In this document: one piece after another, positions 16,840-25,475 of the stretch
How the letters are laid out: the number at the start of each line of letters is the position of its first letter
How positions within the stretch are numbered: the stretch's first letter is position 1
NCBI GenBank assembly: GCA_028716705.1
Contig: JAQUPI010000007.1
Coordinates: 1 to 50,445 of the forward strand
Direction of reading: 5' to 3'
Length of the DNA: 50,445 bases
Source: Candidatus Omnitrophota bacterium
GTDB lineage: Bacteria > Omnitrophota > Gorgyraeia > Gygaellales > Profunditerraquicolaceae
Made by a program: the position numbers and the translations under genes
The notes under the pieces: generated by a model
The model's input: the letters and a program-made list of their open reading frames with translations, nothing else
Told to the model about the DNA's origin: nothing
Database searches by the model: none

Positions 16840-19038
16840 TCAGCTGGACTTTCGTTTGCTAAAATCCTCTTCAACGATCTTTATTATCCCCGAGAATAAT
16901 TTATGTATACCGGGAGCGTATCCGGCATCCCCATTTTTATTGAAGGCTTTTACCCCGATCATGCGCGCCCCTGCCCCCGCGGGAAAAACCACATTCTTTA
17001 CCAGCGGAACATAGTTGGCGTTGTTTTCTGATAAATCCAACAATACAGTAGGTATCTGGCCTCTTAGTTTTTTTCTGCCTCTCAGGCCGATAAAAATACT
17101 TTTCGGATTTCTAAGCTCCGCTTCCATGGTATTATGCACAGGCGGGAAAAAGCCTTCCCCCCAGGAATCTACCCATTTAAGATATCTTTCCGATAAGATA
17201 ACTCCGATTTTCTTTTTGGGGATTTTTATCTCTTTTTTAATGTTTATTTCTATGTCCCAGGAGATCTGCTTTTCGTCTATAACCTTGATTTTCCATATTT
17301 CATCAAGGGCTAAGTTTTCCAGCCTTCTCCTCAGCAGAAATTCATTGGCATTCAACTTCTGCGTATTCCACGGATAAACTTTTTCCCTTTCGAATTTTTC
17401 CACGTCCGGGAAGAAGGAGCTTATTAACCCTTCGGCTCGGGTTAATTTCATATTATCCCAATATAACTCTAATCCGCCCGGGGTAAAAAGCAACGTTAAC
17501 CTGCCTATCTTTAACCCGGCTTCCTTTATTTCTTTCTCTATTTCTTTTTTATAAAGAACTCTTTCTCTTAAAAACAGAAGTGCCCTCCGCGATAAAAACC
17601 TGGCTGTCTTAAACAAAGTCATAAGGAATCCGTATCTTGCCAGTGATTTCAAAATTAATTGGCAATAGCCCGCATTTATCGCGGTCTTCCTCTTGGCGCA
17701 ATGAAGTGCCCATTCTTTATATGCCGACCTTATGGCATACTGAAGATCTTTTTTTGTAATATTCCCGTACTCTATTACGCTGTTATTATTGCCGTCATAT
17801 TCGGCCCAATTATTAGAAAGCAGGCACCCTTTTTGTTCCATCTCTTTATAAAATTGCGTCCCGGGGAAAGGCGTGGCAATGGAAAATTGGATCGTAGTGG
17901 GATCCAGTCTTAGCGCGAAATCTATCGTTTTGCGTACTGTCTCTTTAGTTTCTCCGGGCAAACCGAACGTAAATGTAAGGTGGGTCTTTATGCCTAGCAT
18001 TTTCGTAAGTTTGATTATCTCTTCGGTCTTGCCGATGTCCATGTTCTTATCTATATTATCCAACAGCTTCTGGCTTGCTGATTCCACTCCGTATTTGACC
18101 GCGTACAAACCCGCCTCTCTCATGTTTTCTAAGATTTCTTCGTCCATCAGATCGGCCCTTGCCATGATCGCCCACGGGATATTCAATTTGCGTTTTTTTA
18201 CTTCGTCACAGAATAAAAGCATCCTCGCTTTCCCGATATTAAAAGTGTCGTCGTCAAAATATATCGATTTGAAGCCCATTTCTTTTGCCAAATACTCCAT
18301 CTCATCTACTACATCAGCTACGTCGCGGGTCCTGTAATGGCTGCTCTGGTACATAACCTGCGGCCAGAGACAGAATTTACATTTATAGGGGCATCCGCGG
18401 CTTGCGAGTATTTGCGCCGAAGGCAAAGGCATGTCTCCGGGCGTGTCATTATAGCGCTCCATAGGCAATCCTTCCCGTAGCGGCCAACAAAGCCCGTCCA
18501 GATCAACGACCGGCCGAGAGGGATTGATCTTTACATCTCCTGAATAATCGCGGTAAATAAGTCCTGGGACACCGCTTAAATCCCTGCCTTCCTTCAAGTG
18601 CCTGGCTAGATCCAGAAGCGCAAATTCGTATTCTCCGATAAGGACATAATTTATGAATTTGTGATTTTTAAGGAATCCCTTCTGTCTTATATTGGTGTCC
18701 GGCCCGCAGATAGTTATAGGGATGCCTTTTTCGATCTTTGCCAACAATCTTAAATCATGCTCCAGCGTAACCGTGGACGTTTCGCAAACAAGAAGGTCGG
18801 GCTTTGTCCTTTTTATCAGCCTCAGGAATTGCCCGTAGAACATATCTTCTGCGATAGCGTCGATCAAGCTGATTTCAAAGTGATGCTTTTTTAACAAAGC
18901 CGCGCTGTAGGATAAAAAGAAGGGGAAAGGCAGATAATCCCTTTCTGTCGGGCCTTTTAAATGCGGCCACCGGGAACCGGCCCTTACGCCCGTCCGGGCA
19001 AGAGTCCTCCAGGGAAGGTTGACAAGCGCTATCTTCAT
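16840..19038 (-). CDS. B12-binding radical SAM protein with a C-terminal copy of the shared operon module
   Basis: 732 residues. Residues 1-180 form a Rossmann-like cobalamin-binding domain as in BchE/HpnJ-type proteins. The rSAM domain has C216-x3-C220-x2-C223 in SRGCPYKCKFC, then FDDDTFNI and FGLPGETKETV blocks typical of B12-rSAM enzymes, which often carry out methyl transfer or ring chemistry. A basic linker (about 430-500) leads to a C-terminal domain of about 220 residues (LTLLFTPGGLELYWDNMKL onward, including ISWDIEI and LSERYLKWV). This domain matches the modules of the exporter ATPase and of the upstream 1114-residue protein. The fusion is unusual for this family and suggests that the enzyme binds the same ligand as the exporter. 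The start overlaps the upstream stop as ATGA. Confidence 0.88.
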   Translation of the reverse strand: MKIALVNLPWRTLARTGVRAGSRWPHLKGPTERDYLPFPFFLSYSAALLKKHHFEISLIDAIAEDMFYGQFLRLIKRTKPDLLVCETSTVTLEHDLRLLAKIEKGIPITICGPDTNIRQKGFLKNHKFINYVLIGEYEFALLDLARHLKEGRDLSGVPGLIYRDYSGDVKINPSRPVVDLDGLCWPLREGLPMERYNDTPGDMPLPSAQILASRGCPYKCKFCLWPQVMYQSSHYRTRDVADVVDEMEYLAKEMGFKSIYFDDDTFNIGKARMLLFCDEVKKRKLNIPWAIMARADLMDEEILENMREAGLYAVKYGVESASQKLLDNIDKNMDIGKTEEIIKLTKMLGIKTHLTFTFGLPGETKETVRKTIDFALRLDPTTIQFSIATPFPGTQFYKEMEQKGCLLSNNWAEYDGNNNSVIEYGNITKKDLQYAIRSAYKEWALHCAKRKTAINAGYCQLILKSLARYGFLMTLFKTARFLSRRALLFLRERVLYKKEIEKEIKEAGLKIGRLTLLFTPGGLELYWDNMKLTRAEGLISSFFPDVEKFEREKVYPWNTQKLNANEFLLRRRLENLALDEIWKIKVIDEKQISWDIEINIKKEIKIPKKKIGVILSERYLKWVDSWGEGFFPPVHNTMEAELRNPKSIFIGLRGRKKLRGQIPTVLLDLSENNANYVPLVKNVVFPAGAGARMIGVKAFNKNGDAGYAPGIHKLFSGIIKIVEEDFSKRKSS

Positions 19039-22000
19039 AACGAGGCTTTATCTAAGAATTTATTGAGCTTATACTTTTCCAGCAATCCATTTATCATCAG
19101 GATCACCTGGTGGGTGTCGCAATGGCTGCAAAACTCATCGTATAATTTTCTTCCATTGCCGAAGGTGACATCTTTATTCTCCATCAGGTATTTAGCCTGT
19201 GTTCTGATTTTATTGTACGATTCGGAATCCCACAGTTGCGCGAAGTTTTTCCCGTCCAAACTTCCAAGGGTGCGCAGGTGGCAGCACATACTTAACTCTC
19301 CGCGCGCCAATGCCAGGCAAAAAAACCACCCCACGGGGCAGCCGGTCTTTAAAAAGGTTTTTCCTGCCCAGGAACCGCTGGAGGGGTCATAATTCTTTAG
19401 TTGAAAATAAATATTATCCTGCAGTTCTATATTTTCTTTCTTCAAATAAGGCGCGACTTTTTTTAGGGATTCGCTCATTGCCTCGACATGGCTGCGGCTT
19501 AATTTCAAAGACTTGATATTCTCATCTAACCGTACCAGATAAAATCTTACCTTATCCGCTCCTATATACGCATCCGCTTTGGCCATCTCTTCCATTTCCT
19601 GATAGTTCAAATTGTGGATAACATGGCTCATCTGCAATATCGGCTTGTCCCTGCCGGAAGCCTTTCTTAACGATATAAGACCCTTTAAATTCTCAACGAT
19701 CAAAGGGAATGTATCTTTGGATTGTTTAGGATTTATCAATGCGTAAGTCTTATCTGTTCCCGCGGGAAGGCTGCAGAATATCTCGTTTATCTCCAGGTCC
19801 ATTATTCGCCTTGCCTTCTCTTTGTCCATAAGTATGCCGTTGGTAAAAAACAGCACCTTCATCCCCTTGTCTCTCGCGTAGCCGGCCATTTCAAAGAACC
19901 GCTCATCCAGAAGCGGCTCCCCGTCCCCCTGGAATATTATCTCATCGCTTAGTAAGCTTACCGCGTCGTCGACAATATTTTTATACAGCTGGAAATCCAT
20001 TTTTATGTTAATTGATCTCGGGGGGATCTTGCGTAAAGGCGTGTGTATCCAGCAATGGAGACAATTGGTATTGCAACGGTGATTCGTATCGATAACTATC
20101 GTCTGCGGGCCAATAAAGGGGTGTTCGCTGATGATCCCGAGCAGCCTGAGAAGCTCTTTTTCATTATATTGATCTGCCTGCAAAGAAACATTCCAGAGCA
20201 GGTCCAGTAATTCTTCGTCTTTTAAAAACAGGTTGACCTTGCTTGACGAGAGGCGTTCATTCAATTCTTTTACATATTCCCTGAAATTAGAATAAAGGTT
20301 TTTTACCGGGAAAAGTTTTAAGGAAATGGAACGCAGGTCTTGACGCCTGTTTATCAGCCCGGAACAGAACTGGGCAATTGTATTCAGTTTGAAGAAGTTA
20401 AGTCTCGAAATGCCAATTTTCAGATTAATGCTTTCTTTTCTTGCCGACCGTATCCTTGATATTATTCTTTCAAAGTCGCCGTCTTCAGAACTGATCTTAT
20501 CGTGTAATTCCGGACGATCCCCGAATATATATTCGCTTCTTTCTTCTTTCGGAGTGATCCTCTTTATATCCTCTTTAAATATTGAAAAGGCATTTTCCTT
20601 GGCTTCTTTTTCTTTCCGCCGCTTCTCCTCTTCGGCTTCTCTTTCTTTTCTACGCATCTCCTCTTCTTGAGCCTTTCTCAGCTGTTCCTGTTCCTGCTTG
20701 ACCCTCAGCTCTTCCAGCCGCTTTCTCTCTTCTATATATTTTTTCCGCTGCTCGATCTGCCGCCTTCTTTCTTCTTCCTCTGCTTGGCGTATTTTATTCA
20801 AGGCGACTTCCAGGACAGCCTTGTCGGCGTAAAGCTGGATAACGGCTTTTAGATAAGGATAAGTTCCCGGCCGGTAAAGCTCTTTTTCCTCCTCAAACTG
20901 CACTTCCACTACCCGGGAAGAAAGATTGGCGTCCGTATTGGATATCAACAGCGAGGCTTTTGTATCCTGCAAATTCTTCAGGGTTATGTCTGGAAGGTTG
21001 TCTGAAGATGAAATCACCCCTATGAATTCAGGGTTATCCGCGGCTGAATTCATGCACTGCCATCCGGAATTAAAACCAGGGGAGAAATGCTCCTGCTTGG
21101 GAGGGGCAACCCATTCCTTGTACGCTTTGGATAAAAATAGGGCGGCATTCCGGCGATCTATGCGCAGGGGCTGTTTGATCTCAACATCTACATCCCAGGT
21201 AAGTTTTCCCTCGGCATTAAGTTCCAAATGCCAGGTTTGAATAAGAGGGAGGCGATTATGGGTAAGCCTGACAACCATTTCATGGGAAGAGGGTTTTTCT
21301 ATTTGCGCATGCGAATCCACAGAGCTGTACCAATTGCTTTCGCAAAGTATCCCGAAATTAAGGCCGCTTCCCTTGGTTGATTCATTATTTTTATAGTAAA
21401 TATGCATCTGGTTCTGATGGTCAAAATAGAGCCGGAAAGGACCGTTATCTAAGTTGCGGCGTTTCTCGTCTTCGTCCCGGGCCTTGCGCAAGAGCGCTTC
21501 TTCCTTTTCCTTTAGTTCCAGCTGGAGTTTTCGCTCTTCTTCCCTGGCTTCTTCCTGGGCCTTGCGCAAGAGCGCTTCTTCCTTTTCCTTTAGTTCCAGC
21601 TGGAGTTTTCGCTCTTCTTCCTCCGCTTGTCTTATTTTCTCAAGGATATCCTGCAAAATAGCCTTATCGCCGTAAAACTGGATTACGGATCTCAGGTAAG
21701 GGTATGGCCCCGGCCGGTAGAGTTCTTTCCCCTCCTCAAACTGCACTTCCATTACCCGGGAAGAAAGATTGGCGTCCGTATTGGATATCAACAGCGAGGC
21801 TTTTGTATCCTGGCATTCCTTAAGGATAATATCGGGAAAATCGTCTTTTAGAGAGGCGCACCCGATAAAATCAACCGCCTCTTTGGGCAAATTTACAGGC
21901 TGCCAGCAGGGGCCGAACTCTGGCGAGAACGCATCTGTTCTTTGGGGGATTACCCATCGCGAATATGACTTAGATAAGAAAATTTTAGCGCTTTTTAGAT

Positions 22001-22379
22001 CTATACGCAGCGGTTCCTTTAATTCCATATCTACATCCCATATGATGCTGCCTTCGCCGGTTATCTTAATCCGCCAGATCTGGTCCGCGGGCAGGGTAGG
22101 CGACTTCACGTTAATCCTTAACTCCTGCTCCGATATTTTGTTAACCTCAAACTCCGAATCCGAAGAATAATGCCTCGCGCCTTCCGATAATATCTCTGTA
22201 CTTAATCCGCAGTGCTTGGTCAATTCGTTTTCTTTAAAATACAGTCTCGCTCTTTTTTGGTTATCGAAGATTATTTTCAGCTCGCCATTCTGTATTGTCC
22301 GGGAATCGGTATTCTCCTTCTCCGATATCCTGTTATATTCTTCTATTTTATTCTTTAATTTTGCTATTAATGGCCACAT
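19035..22379 (-). CDS. Large fusion: two shared modules, two coiled coils and a C-terminal radical SAM/SPASM domain
   Basis: 1114 residues with an ATG at 22379 and AGGAGG about 11 nt upstream. Layout by eye: module A (about 30-245); a Glu/Lys coiled coil (245-305) containing a perfect internal repeat; module B (about 310-528); a second coiled coil (528-605, EEERRRQIEQRKKYIEERK type); a mixed region (605-750); and a rSAM domain (about 755-1090) with CNTNCLHCW and QGDGEPLLDE, where GDGE replaces the usual GGE. The SPASM part has TGCPVGW, MCCHLR and FCSHCDTH cysteines. Modules A and B share an almost identical C-terminal half. The coiled coils suggest oligomerisation or a long reach between the ligand-binding modules and the catalytic domain. 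It is the largest enzyme of the operon and the one most closely tied to the exporter by shared domains. Confidence 0.88.
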   Translation of the reverse strand: MWPLIAKLKNKIEEYNRISEKENTDSRTIQNGELKIIFDNQKRARLYFKENELTKHCGLSTEILSEGARHYSSDSEFEVNKISEQELRINVKSPTLPADQIWRIKITGEGSIIWDVDMELKEPLRIDLKSAKIFLSKSYSRWVIPQRTDAFSPEFGPCWQPVNLPKEAVDFIGCASLKDDFPDIILKECQDTKASLLISNTDANLSSRVMEVQFEEGKELYRPGPYPYLRSVIQFYGDKAILQDILEKIRQAEEEERKLQLELKEKEEALLRKAQEEAREEERKLQLELKEKEEALLRKARDEDEKRRNLDNGPFRLYFDHQNQMHIYYKNNESTKGSGLNFGILCESNWYSSVDSHAQIEKPSSHEMVVRLTHNRLPLIQTWHLELNAEGKLTWDVDVEIKQPLRIDRRNAALFLSKAYKEWVAPPKQEHFSPGFNSGWQCMNSAADNPEFIGVISSSDNLPDITLKNLQDTKASLLISNTDANLSSRVVEVQFEEEKELYRPGTYPYLKAVIQLYADKAVLEVALNKIRQAEEEERRRQIEQRKKYIEERKRLEELRVKQEQEQLRKAQEEEMRRKEREAEEEKRRKEKEAKENAFSIFKEDIKRITPKEERSEYIFGDRPELHDKISSEDGDFERIISRIRSARKESINLKIGISRLNFFKLNTIAQFCSGLINRRQDLRSISLKLFPVKNLYSNFREYVKELNERLSSSKVNLFLKDEELLDLLWNVSLQADQYNEKELLRLLGIISEHPFIGPQTIVIDTNHRCNTNCLHCWIHTPLRKIPPRSINIKMDFQLYKNIVDDAVSLLSDEIIFQGDGEPLLDERFFEMAGYARDKGMKVLFFTNGILMDKEKARRIMDLEINEIFCSLPAGTDKTYALINPKQSKDTFPLIVENLKGLISLRKASGRDKPILQMSHVIHNLNYQEMEEMAKADAYIGADKVRFYLVRLDENIKSLKLSRSHVEAMSESLKKVAPYLKKENIELQDNIYFQLKNYDPSSGSWAGKTFLKTGCPVGWFFCLALARGELSMCCHLRTLGSLDGKNFAQLWDSESYNKIRTQAKYLMENKDVTFGNGRKLYDEFCSHCDTHQVILMINGLLEKYKLNKFLDKASL
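20888..20969. repeat. 82-bp near-identical direct repeat, copy 1 (inside module B)
   Basis: Matches 21731-21812 with a single mismatch that I can see. It encodes the NTDANLSSRV-containing end of module B. The flanking parts of the two modules are far more diverged, which points to gene conversion or selection on this segment. Confidence 0.85.
21479..21621. repeat. In-frame tandem duplication of 78 bp in the coiled-coil region
   Basis: Two copies of a unit of about 63 bp, beginning at 21481 and 21559 (period 78 bp, 26 codons). They are identical over the segment encoding EERKLQLELKEKEEALLRKA. A 26-residue step keeps an approximate heptad register, so it lengthens the coiled coil without breaking it. 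Confidence 0.85.
21731..21812. repeat. 82-bp near-identical direct repeat, copy 2 (inside module A)
   Basis: Partner of 20888-20969 in the same orientation and reading frame, encoding the corresponding end of module A. The two copies are 843 bp apart. Confidence 0.85.
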
Positions 22380-22400
22380 GGAAATTTATTCCTCCTCACC

Positions 22401-23450
22401 TTATCCTGCGCACTCCGATGCTAAGCTGTCTTCTGCTTCGTAGCCGCAATTAATTAAGATATGACAATTTGCTTTGCATTTTCTTATCTTTTCTCTCATG
22501 CGGTCAGCTGTTTTGGAATACCATATGTCTTTAGGAAGGTCGGTCTTTATATTCCCGATCACCGGCATCATCCCGCAGGTACGTACATCCCCGAACTGGT
22601 CTACGGTCATATAAAAATCCACGTTGCAAGCGGATTTCCTGATAAATCTTCCCGGATTATCAAAATATGTTTTAAATATTTCCAGCTGGCAGAAAGTATT
22701 AGCGATCTTGTATCCGGAATGTTTCAGTCTTATCAATTCATCAATTACCCGGTGGACCCGCGTTATATTTTTCGGCCATAGCGTATTGTATTCCTTTTTT
22801 TTATGCCAGCCATTGACAGGAGGCGTAAAAAATGTCTGCGCCAGCGCCTGAAAGCAAATGTGGTCTATCCTTTTACGAGCCTCGGCCCATTCGGTTAACC
22901 CGATGATCTCGTCCAGATTATTCTCTAATATCACCGTTTGGATGCCTATCGTAAGGCCGCCGCAATGCTTATCCAGATGATCTATGCCCTGCATGACTTT
23001 ATCGTAACAGCCTTCTGTGCCTCTTAAAAAATCATGGGTAGACCGGTTCATACTATCGAGTGAAATAGTTATCGAATTCAGCCCGCTGCGGGATATCCTG
23101 CGGGCCTTATCCGCATCTATCAGAAAACCGCTGGTATTCAAGGAAGTGCATAGGCCTCTGTCGGAGCAAAAAGCGATTAAATCCAAATTCCTGCTGTCAG
23201 ATAATGGTTCCGCTCCCGAGAAATTTATCTCTATAGAATCCTCGCTTAATTCGGCGAGCAGACTGATAAAATCCTTCCATTCGTTCAGGGTCGGCTGCCT
23301 GCCGGAATTAGCGCCTCTCAACTTCCAGGCAAAGCACATTTTGCATTTAAGTAAACATACCGAAGAAATTTCTATACAGCAGAACGCGGGGCGGCGGGTT
23401 TGCGCAGACCTGCTTTCAGATCTTAAGAAACTATCTGATTTATATTGCAT
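22401..23450 (-). CDS. Radical SAM/SPASM family protein (array paralogue 14), GGE changed to GAE
   Basis: 349 residues from the ATG at 23450, 2 nt after the upstream stop; a TTG at 23456 is the longer alternative. Catalytic cysteines are C32-x3-C36-x2-C39 (CLLKCKMCFAW). The SAM-contacting element reads FSGAEPLS: the second Gly of the family GGE is Ala, an unusual change. SLDSMNRSTHDFLRG, LWPKN (Asn for Asp) and IANTFCQLEIF are further deviations from the consensus. SPASM cysteines are SAC, RTC and CKANC-x5-C. It shares HCGGLTIGIQTVI and related stretches with paralogue 15, its clear sister. Whether the Ala weakens SAM binding is uncertain. Confidence 0.88.
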   Translation of the reverse strand: MQYKSDSFLRSESRSAQTRRPAFCCIEISSVCLLKCKMCFAWKLRGANSGRQPTLNEWKDFISLLAELSEDSIEINFSGAEPLSDSRNLDLIAFCSDRGLCTSLNTSGFLIDADKARRISRSGLNSITISLDSMNRSTHDFLRGTEGCYDKVMQGIDHLDKHCGGLTIGIQTVILENNLDEIIGLTEWAEARKRIDHICFQALAQTFFTPPVNGWHKKKEYNTLWPKNITRVHRVIDELIRLKHSGYKIANTFCQLEIFKTYFDNPGRFIRKSACNVDFYMTVDQFGDVRTCGMMPVIGNIKTDLPKDIWYSKTADRMREKIRKCKANCHILINCGYEAEDSLASECAG

Positions 23451-23452
23451 AA

Positions 23453-24487
23453 TCAATTCCCGATGTTCTGTCTGATCTCATTCCCTAAAAGCGGCGGATG
23501 CTCTTCCTTGTAACAGCAATTCACCAGATGATGGCAATTATCCCTGCATTTACCCATTTCTTTTCTTATCCGGTCTACCTTCTGAGAATGCCAAAATTCT
23601 TCCGGAGCGAACGTCCTTATATTACCTATGGATTCTTTACGTAAGCATAAGAATATGTCTCCAAATTGATTTATATTCATATAATTCTCGCTTACGTTGC
23701 ATTTTCCCTGTTTGATAAATTTACCGGGGTCAGCGAAATACGCCTTAAAGATTTCTAATTGAGAAACCGGGTTGGTTATTTTATATCCGGACCCTTTCAG
23801 CCTTATCAATTCATCAATGACATTGTTTACCCTGTGCGTATCCCTGGGCCACAAAAAAGCGTATTCACTTTTGTTATGCCACTCAAGATCAAGCGGGGTA
23901 TTAAAAGGATGTTCTATTGCCTGAAAAACAATGTACCTGATCCTTCGATGCGCGTTGACCCACTCAGTCAGCCTGATAACCTCATCCAAATTCCTATCGG
24001 ATATAACTGTCTGGATGCCTATGGTAAGATGGCCGCAGTGTCTTTCAAGATGATCGATCCCTTTCATTATTTTATCGTAAGAGCCCTGCACGCCCCTTAA
24101 GAAATCATGGGTATTTTCGTCGATGCCGTCCAAAGAAATACCGATCACGTCTAATCCGCTCCGCGCGATTGAGGACGCCATTTCCTTATTTATAAGAAAA
24201 CCGTTGCTCGATAATGAAGTGTATACCCCTTTTTTCGCGGCAAAATCAACGAGTTTTAAGTTCCTTTCATCCAGCAAAGGTTCTCCCCCGGCAAGATTGA
24301 TCTCGACTGTATTTTCGCCCAGATCAGCCAACAGGCTGATAAAATTATACCACTCCTGTAATGTAGGCTCCTGTTCAGTTCTTTCATATTTATTTTTCCA
24401 GAAAAAACACATCTTGCACTTAAAGATGCATTCCTGGGAAATGCCGATGCAGCAAAAAATGCGCTTAGGAATAATCTGTGTAATCAT
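23453..24487 (-). CDS. Radical SAM/SPASM family protein (array paralogue 15)
   Basis: 344 residues from the ATG at 24487, overlapping the upstream gene by 23 nt. A TTG at 24541 would extend it 54 nt further into that gene and adds no conserved residues. The motif C20-x3-C24-x2-C27 lies in CIFKCKMCFFW. LAGGEPLL, SLDGIDENTHDFLRG, FLWPRD and ITNPVSQLEIF follow in canonical order. SPASM cysteines are GKC, FLC and CRDNC-x5-C. It is the intact sister of paralogue 14; the two share long stretches between residues 150 and 260. An active enzyme is predicted, possibly acting on the same substrate class as paralogue 14. Confidence 0.88.
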   Translation of the reverse strand: MITQIIPKRIFCCIGISQECIFKCKMCFFWKNKYERTEQEPTLQEWYNFISLLADLGENTVEINLAGGEPLLDERNLKLVDFAAKKGVYTSLSSNGFLINKEMASSIARSGLDVIGISLDGIDENTHDFLRGVQGSYDKIMKGIDHLERHCGHLTIGIQTVISDRNLDEVIRLTEWVNAHRRIRYIVFQAIEHPFNTPLDLEWHNKSEYAFLWPRDTHRVNNVIDELIRLKGSGYKITNPVSQLEIFKAYFADPGKFIKQGKCNVSENYMNINQFGDIFLCLRKESIGNIRTFAPEEFWHSQKVDRIRKEMGKCRDNCHHLVNCCYKEEHPPLLGNEIRQNIGN

Positions 24488-25457
24488 TCTCTTTAAAAGA
24501 GCAGTTGAGCAGAAAATGACAAAATTTCTTACATCCGGCAATCTCGCTCCTTATCCGGGCCGCTTCCCGCGAATGCCAAATCTCGTCGATAGTATTATCC
24601 CTGACGTTGCCTATGGGGCCCTTGGAGAAACAAAGATATACGTCACCGTATGGATCTATGTTTATATCGCGTTCTCCTATAGTGCAATTCAAATTTTTAC
24701 AAGCGCAGAGCGGATCCTCAAAATATTTCGCGAACATTTTAAGCTGAGAACTCGTATTGGCTATTTTCTTATTCCGGGCCTTCTTGATCGTAATCCGCTC
24801 CATAGCTCTCTTCGCCTTTGCGGTATCTTGCGGCCACATAAACTTGTAGCCGTCATTTTTAAACCAGTTAACGTCCCGGCCCGCTCCGAAAGGAAACATG
24901 GGTGCCAAGTACAAAATGTAATCTATCCGCCCGTCTTCTTGAACCCAATCGGCCATATCTACGGCTTCTTCCAGGTTTACATCCATGATAATGGTCTGTA
25001 TATTTATTCCGATATCCGGACCGATCTTAGACAAATAATCCATGGCCTTAAAAACTTTTGCATAGGAGCCCTTCCTGCCGCGCAAATAATCGTGCACTTC
25101 TTCCTTTAAGCTGTAAAGAGAAATGCATACCCTCCACAAACCGGCGTCCGCCAGTTTCCTTGCCAATTCATCATCTATTAAGAAAGCGTTTGTTTGCAGG
25201 GAGACCCTATACCCGATCCTGGAACAATGGGAAATTAAATCTATCAGGCCTTCCTTGAGAAGCGGTTCACCGCCGGTAATAATAATATCGGTTTTTTTAT
25301 CCAACACTTTAGGCAAATGGGTCAGCGCTTCTTTCCATTTTTCCGCGGGCAGCTCCCTCGAAAAATCCTCCTTCTGCTTCCATATATAACAGGCCCTGCA
25401 TTGCATCAAACATTTTAAAGTAACGGAAAAACAACAATAACTCGGGTGCTCATTCAT
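24465..25457 (-). CDS. Radical SAM/SPASM family protein (array paralogue 16, nearest the exporter)
   Basis: 330 residues with an ATG at 25457, 18 nt after the exporter ATPase gene. It is the first rSAM gene of the transcript. Its cluster motif C16-x3-C20-x2-C23 is CLMQCRACYIW, whereas most other members carry KMC (one has RMC). ITGGEPLLKE, SLYSLKEEVHDYLRG (Tyr for Asp of SLDS), FMWPQD and IANTSSQLKMF follow. SPASM cysteines are NLNC, YLC and CKKFC-x5-C, ending in SFKEND. The Asp-to-Tyr change in SLDS and the RAC variant set it apart, so a distinct substrate is plausible (inference). Confidence 0.9.
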   Translation of the reverse strand: MNEHPSYCCFSVTLKCLMQCRACYIWKQKEDFSRELPAEKWKEALTHLPKVLDKKTDIIITGGEPLLKEGLIDLISHCSRIGYRVSLQTNAFLIDDELARKLADAGLWRVCISLYSLKEEVHDYLRGRKGSYAKVFKAMDYLSKIGPDIGINIQTIIMDVNLEEAVDMADWVQEDGRIDYILYLAPMFPFGAGRDVNWFKNDGYKFMWPQDTAKAKRAMERITIKKARNKKIANTSSQLKMFAKYFEDPLCACKNLNCTIGERDINIDPYGDVYLCFSKGPIGNVRDNTIDEIWHSREAARIRSEIAGCKKFCHFLLNCSFKENDYTDYS

Positions 25458-25475
25458 TTTTATGTATGAAATTTT

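Noticed and set aside
24123-25109. 328-codon plus-strand ORF
   Set aside because: It lies antisense to two rSAM genes that have full motifs; it shows no family features and is a frame shadow.
1-25457. A RiPP pathway with classical precursor peptides
   Set aside because: No ORF shows a leader/core layout, Nif11-like or SCIFF-like sequence, or repeated core. Small ORFs exist but only as weak candidates, and the exporter is of the polysaccharide type.
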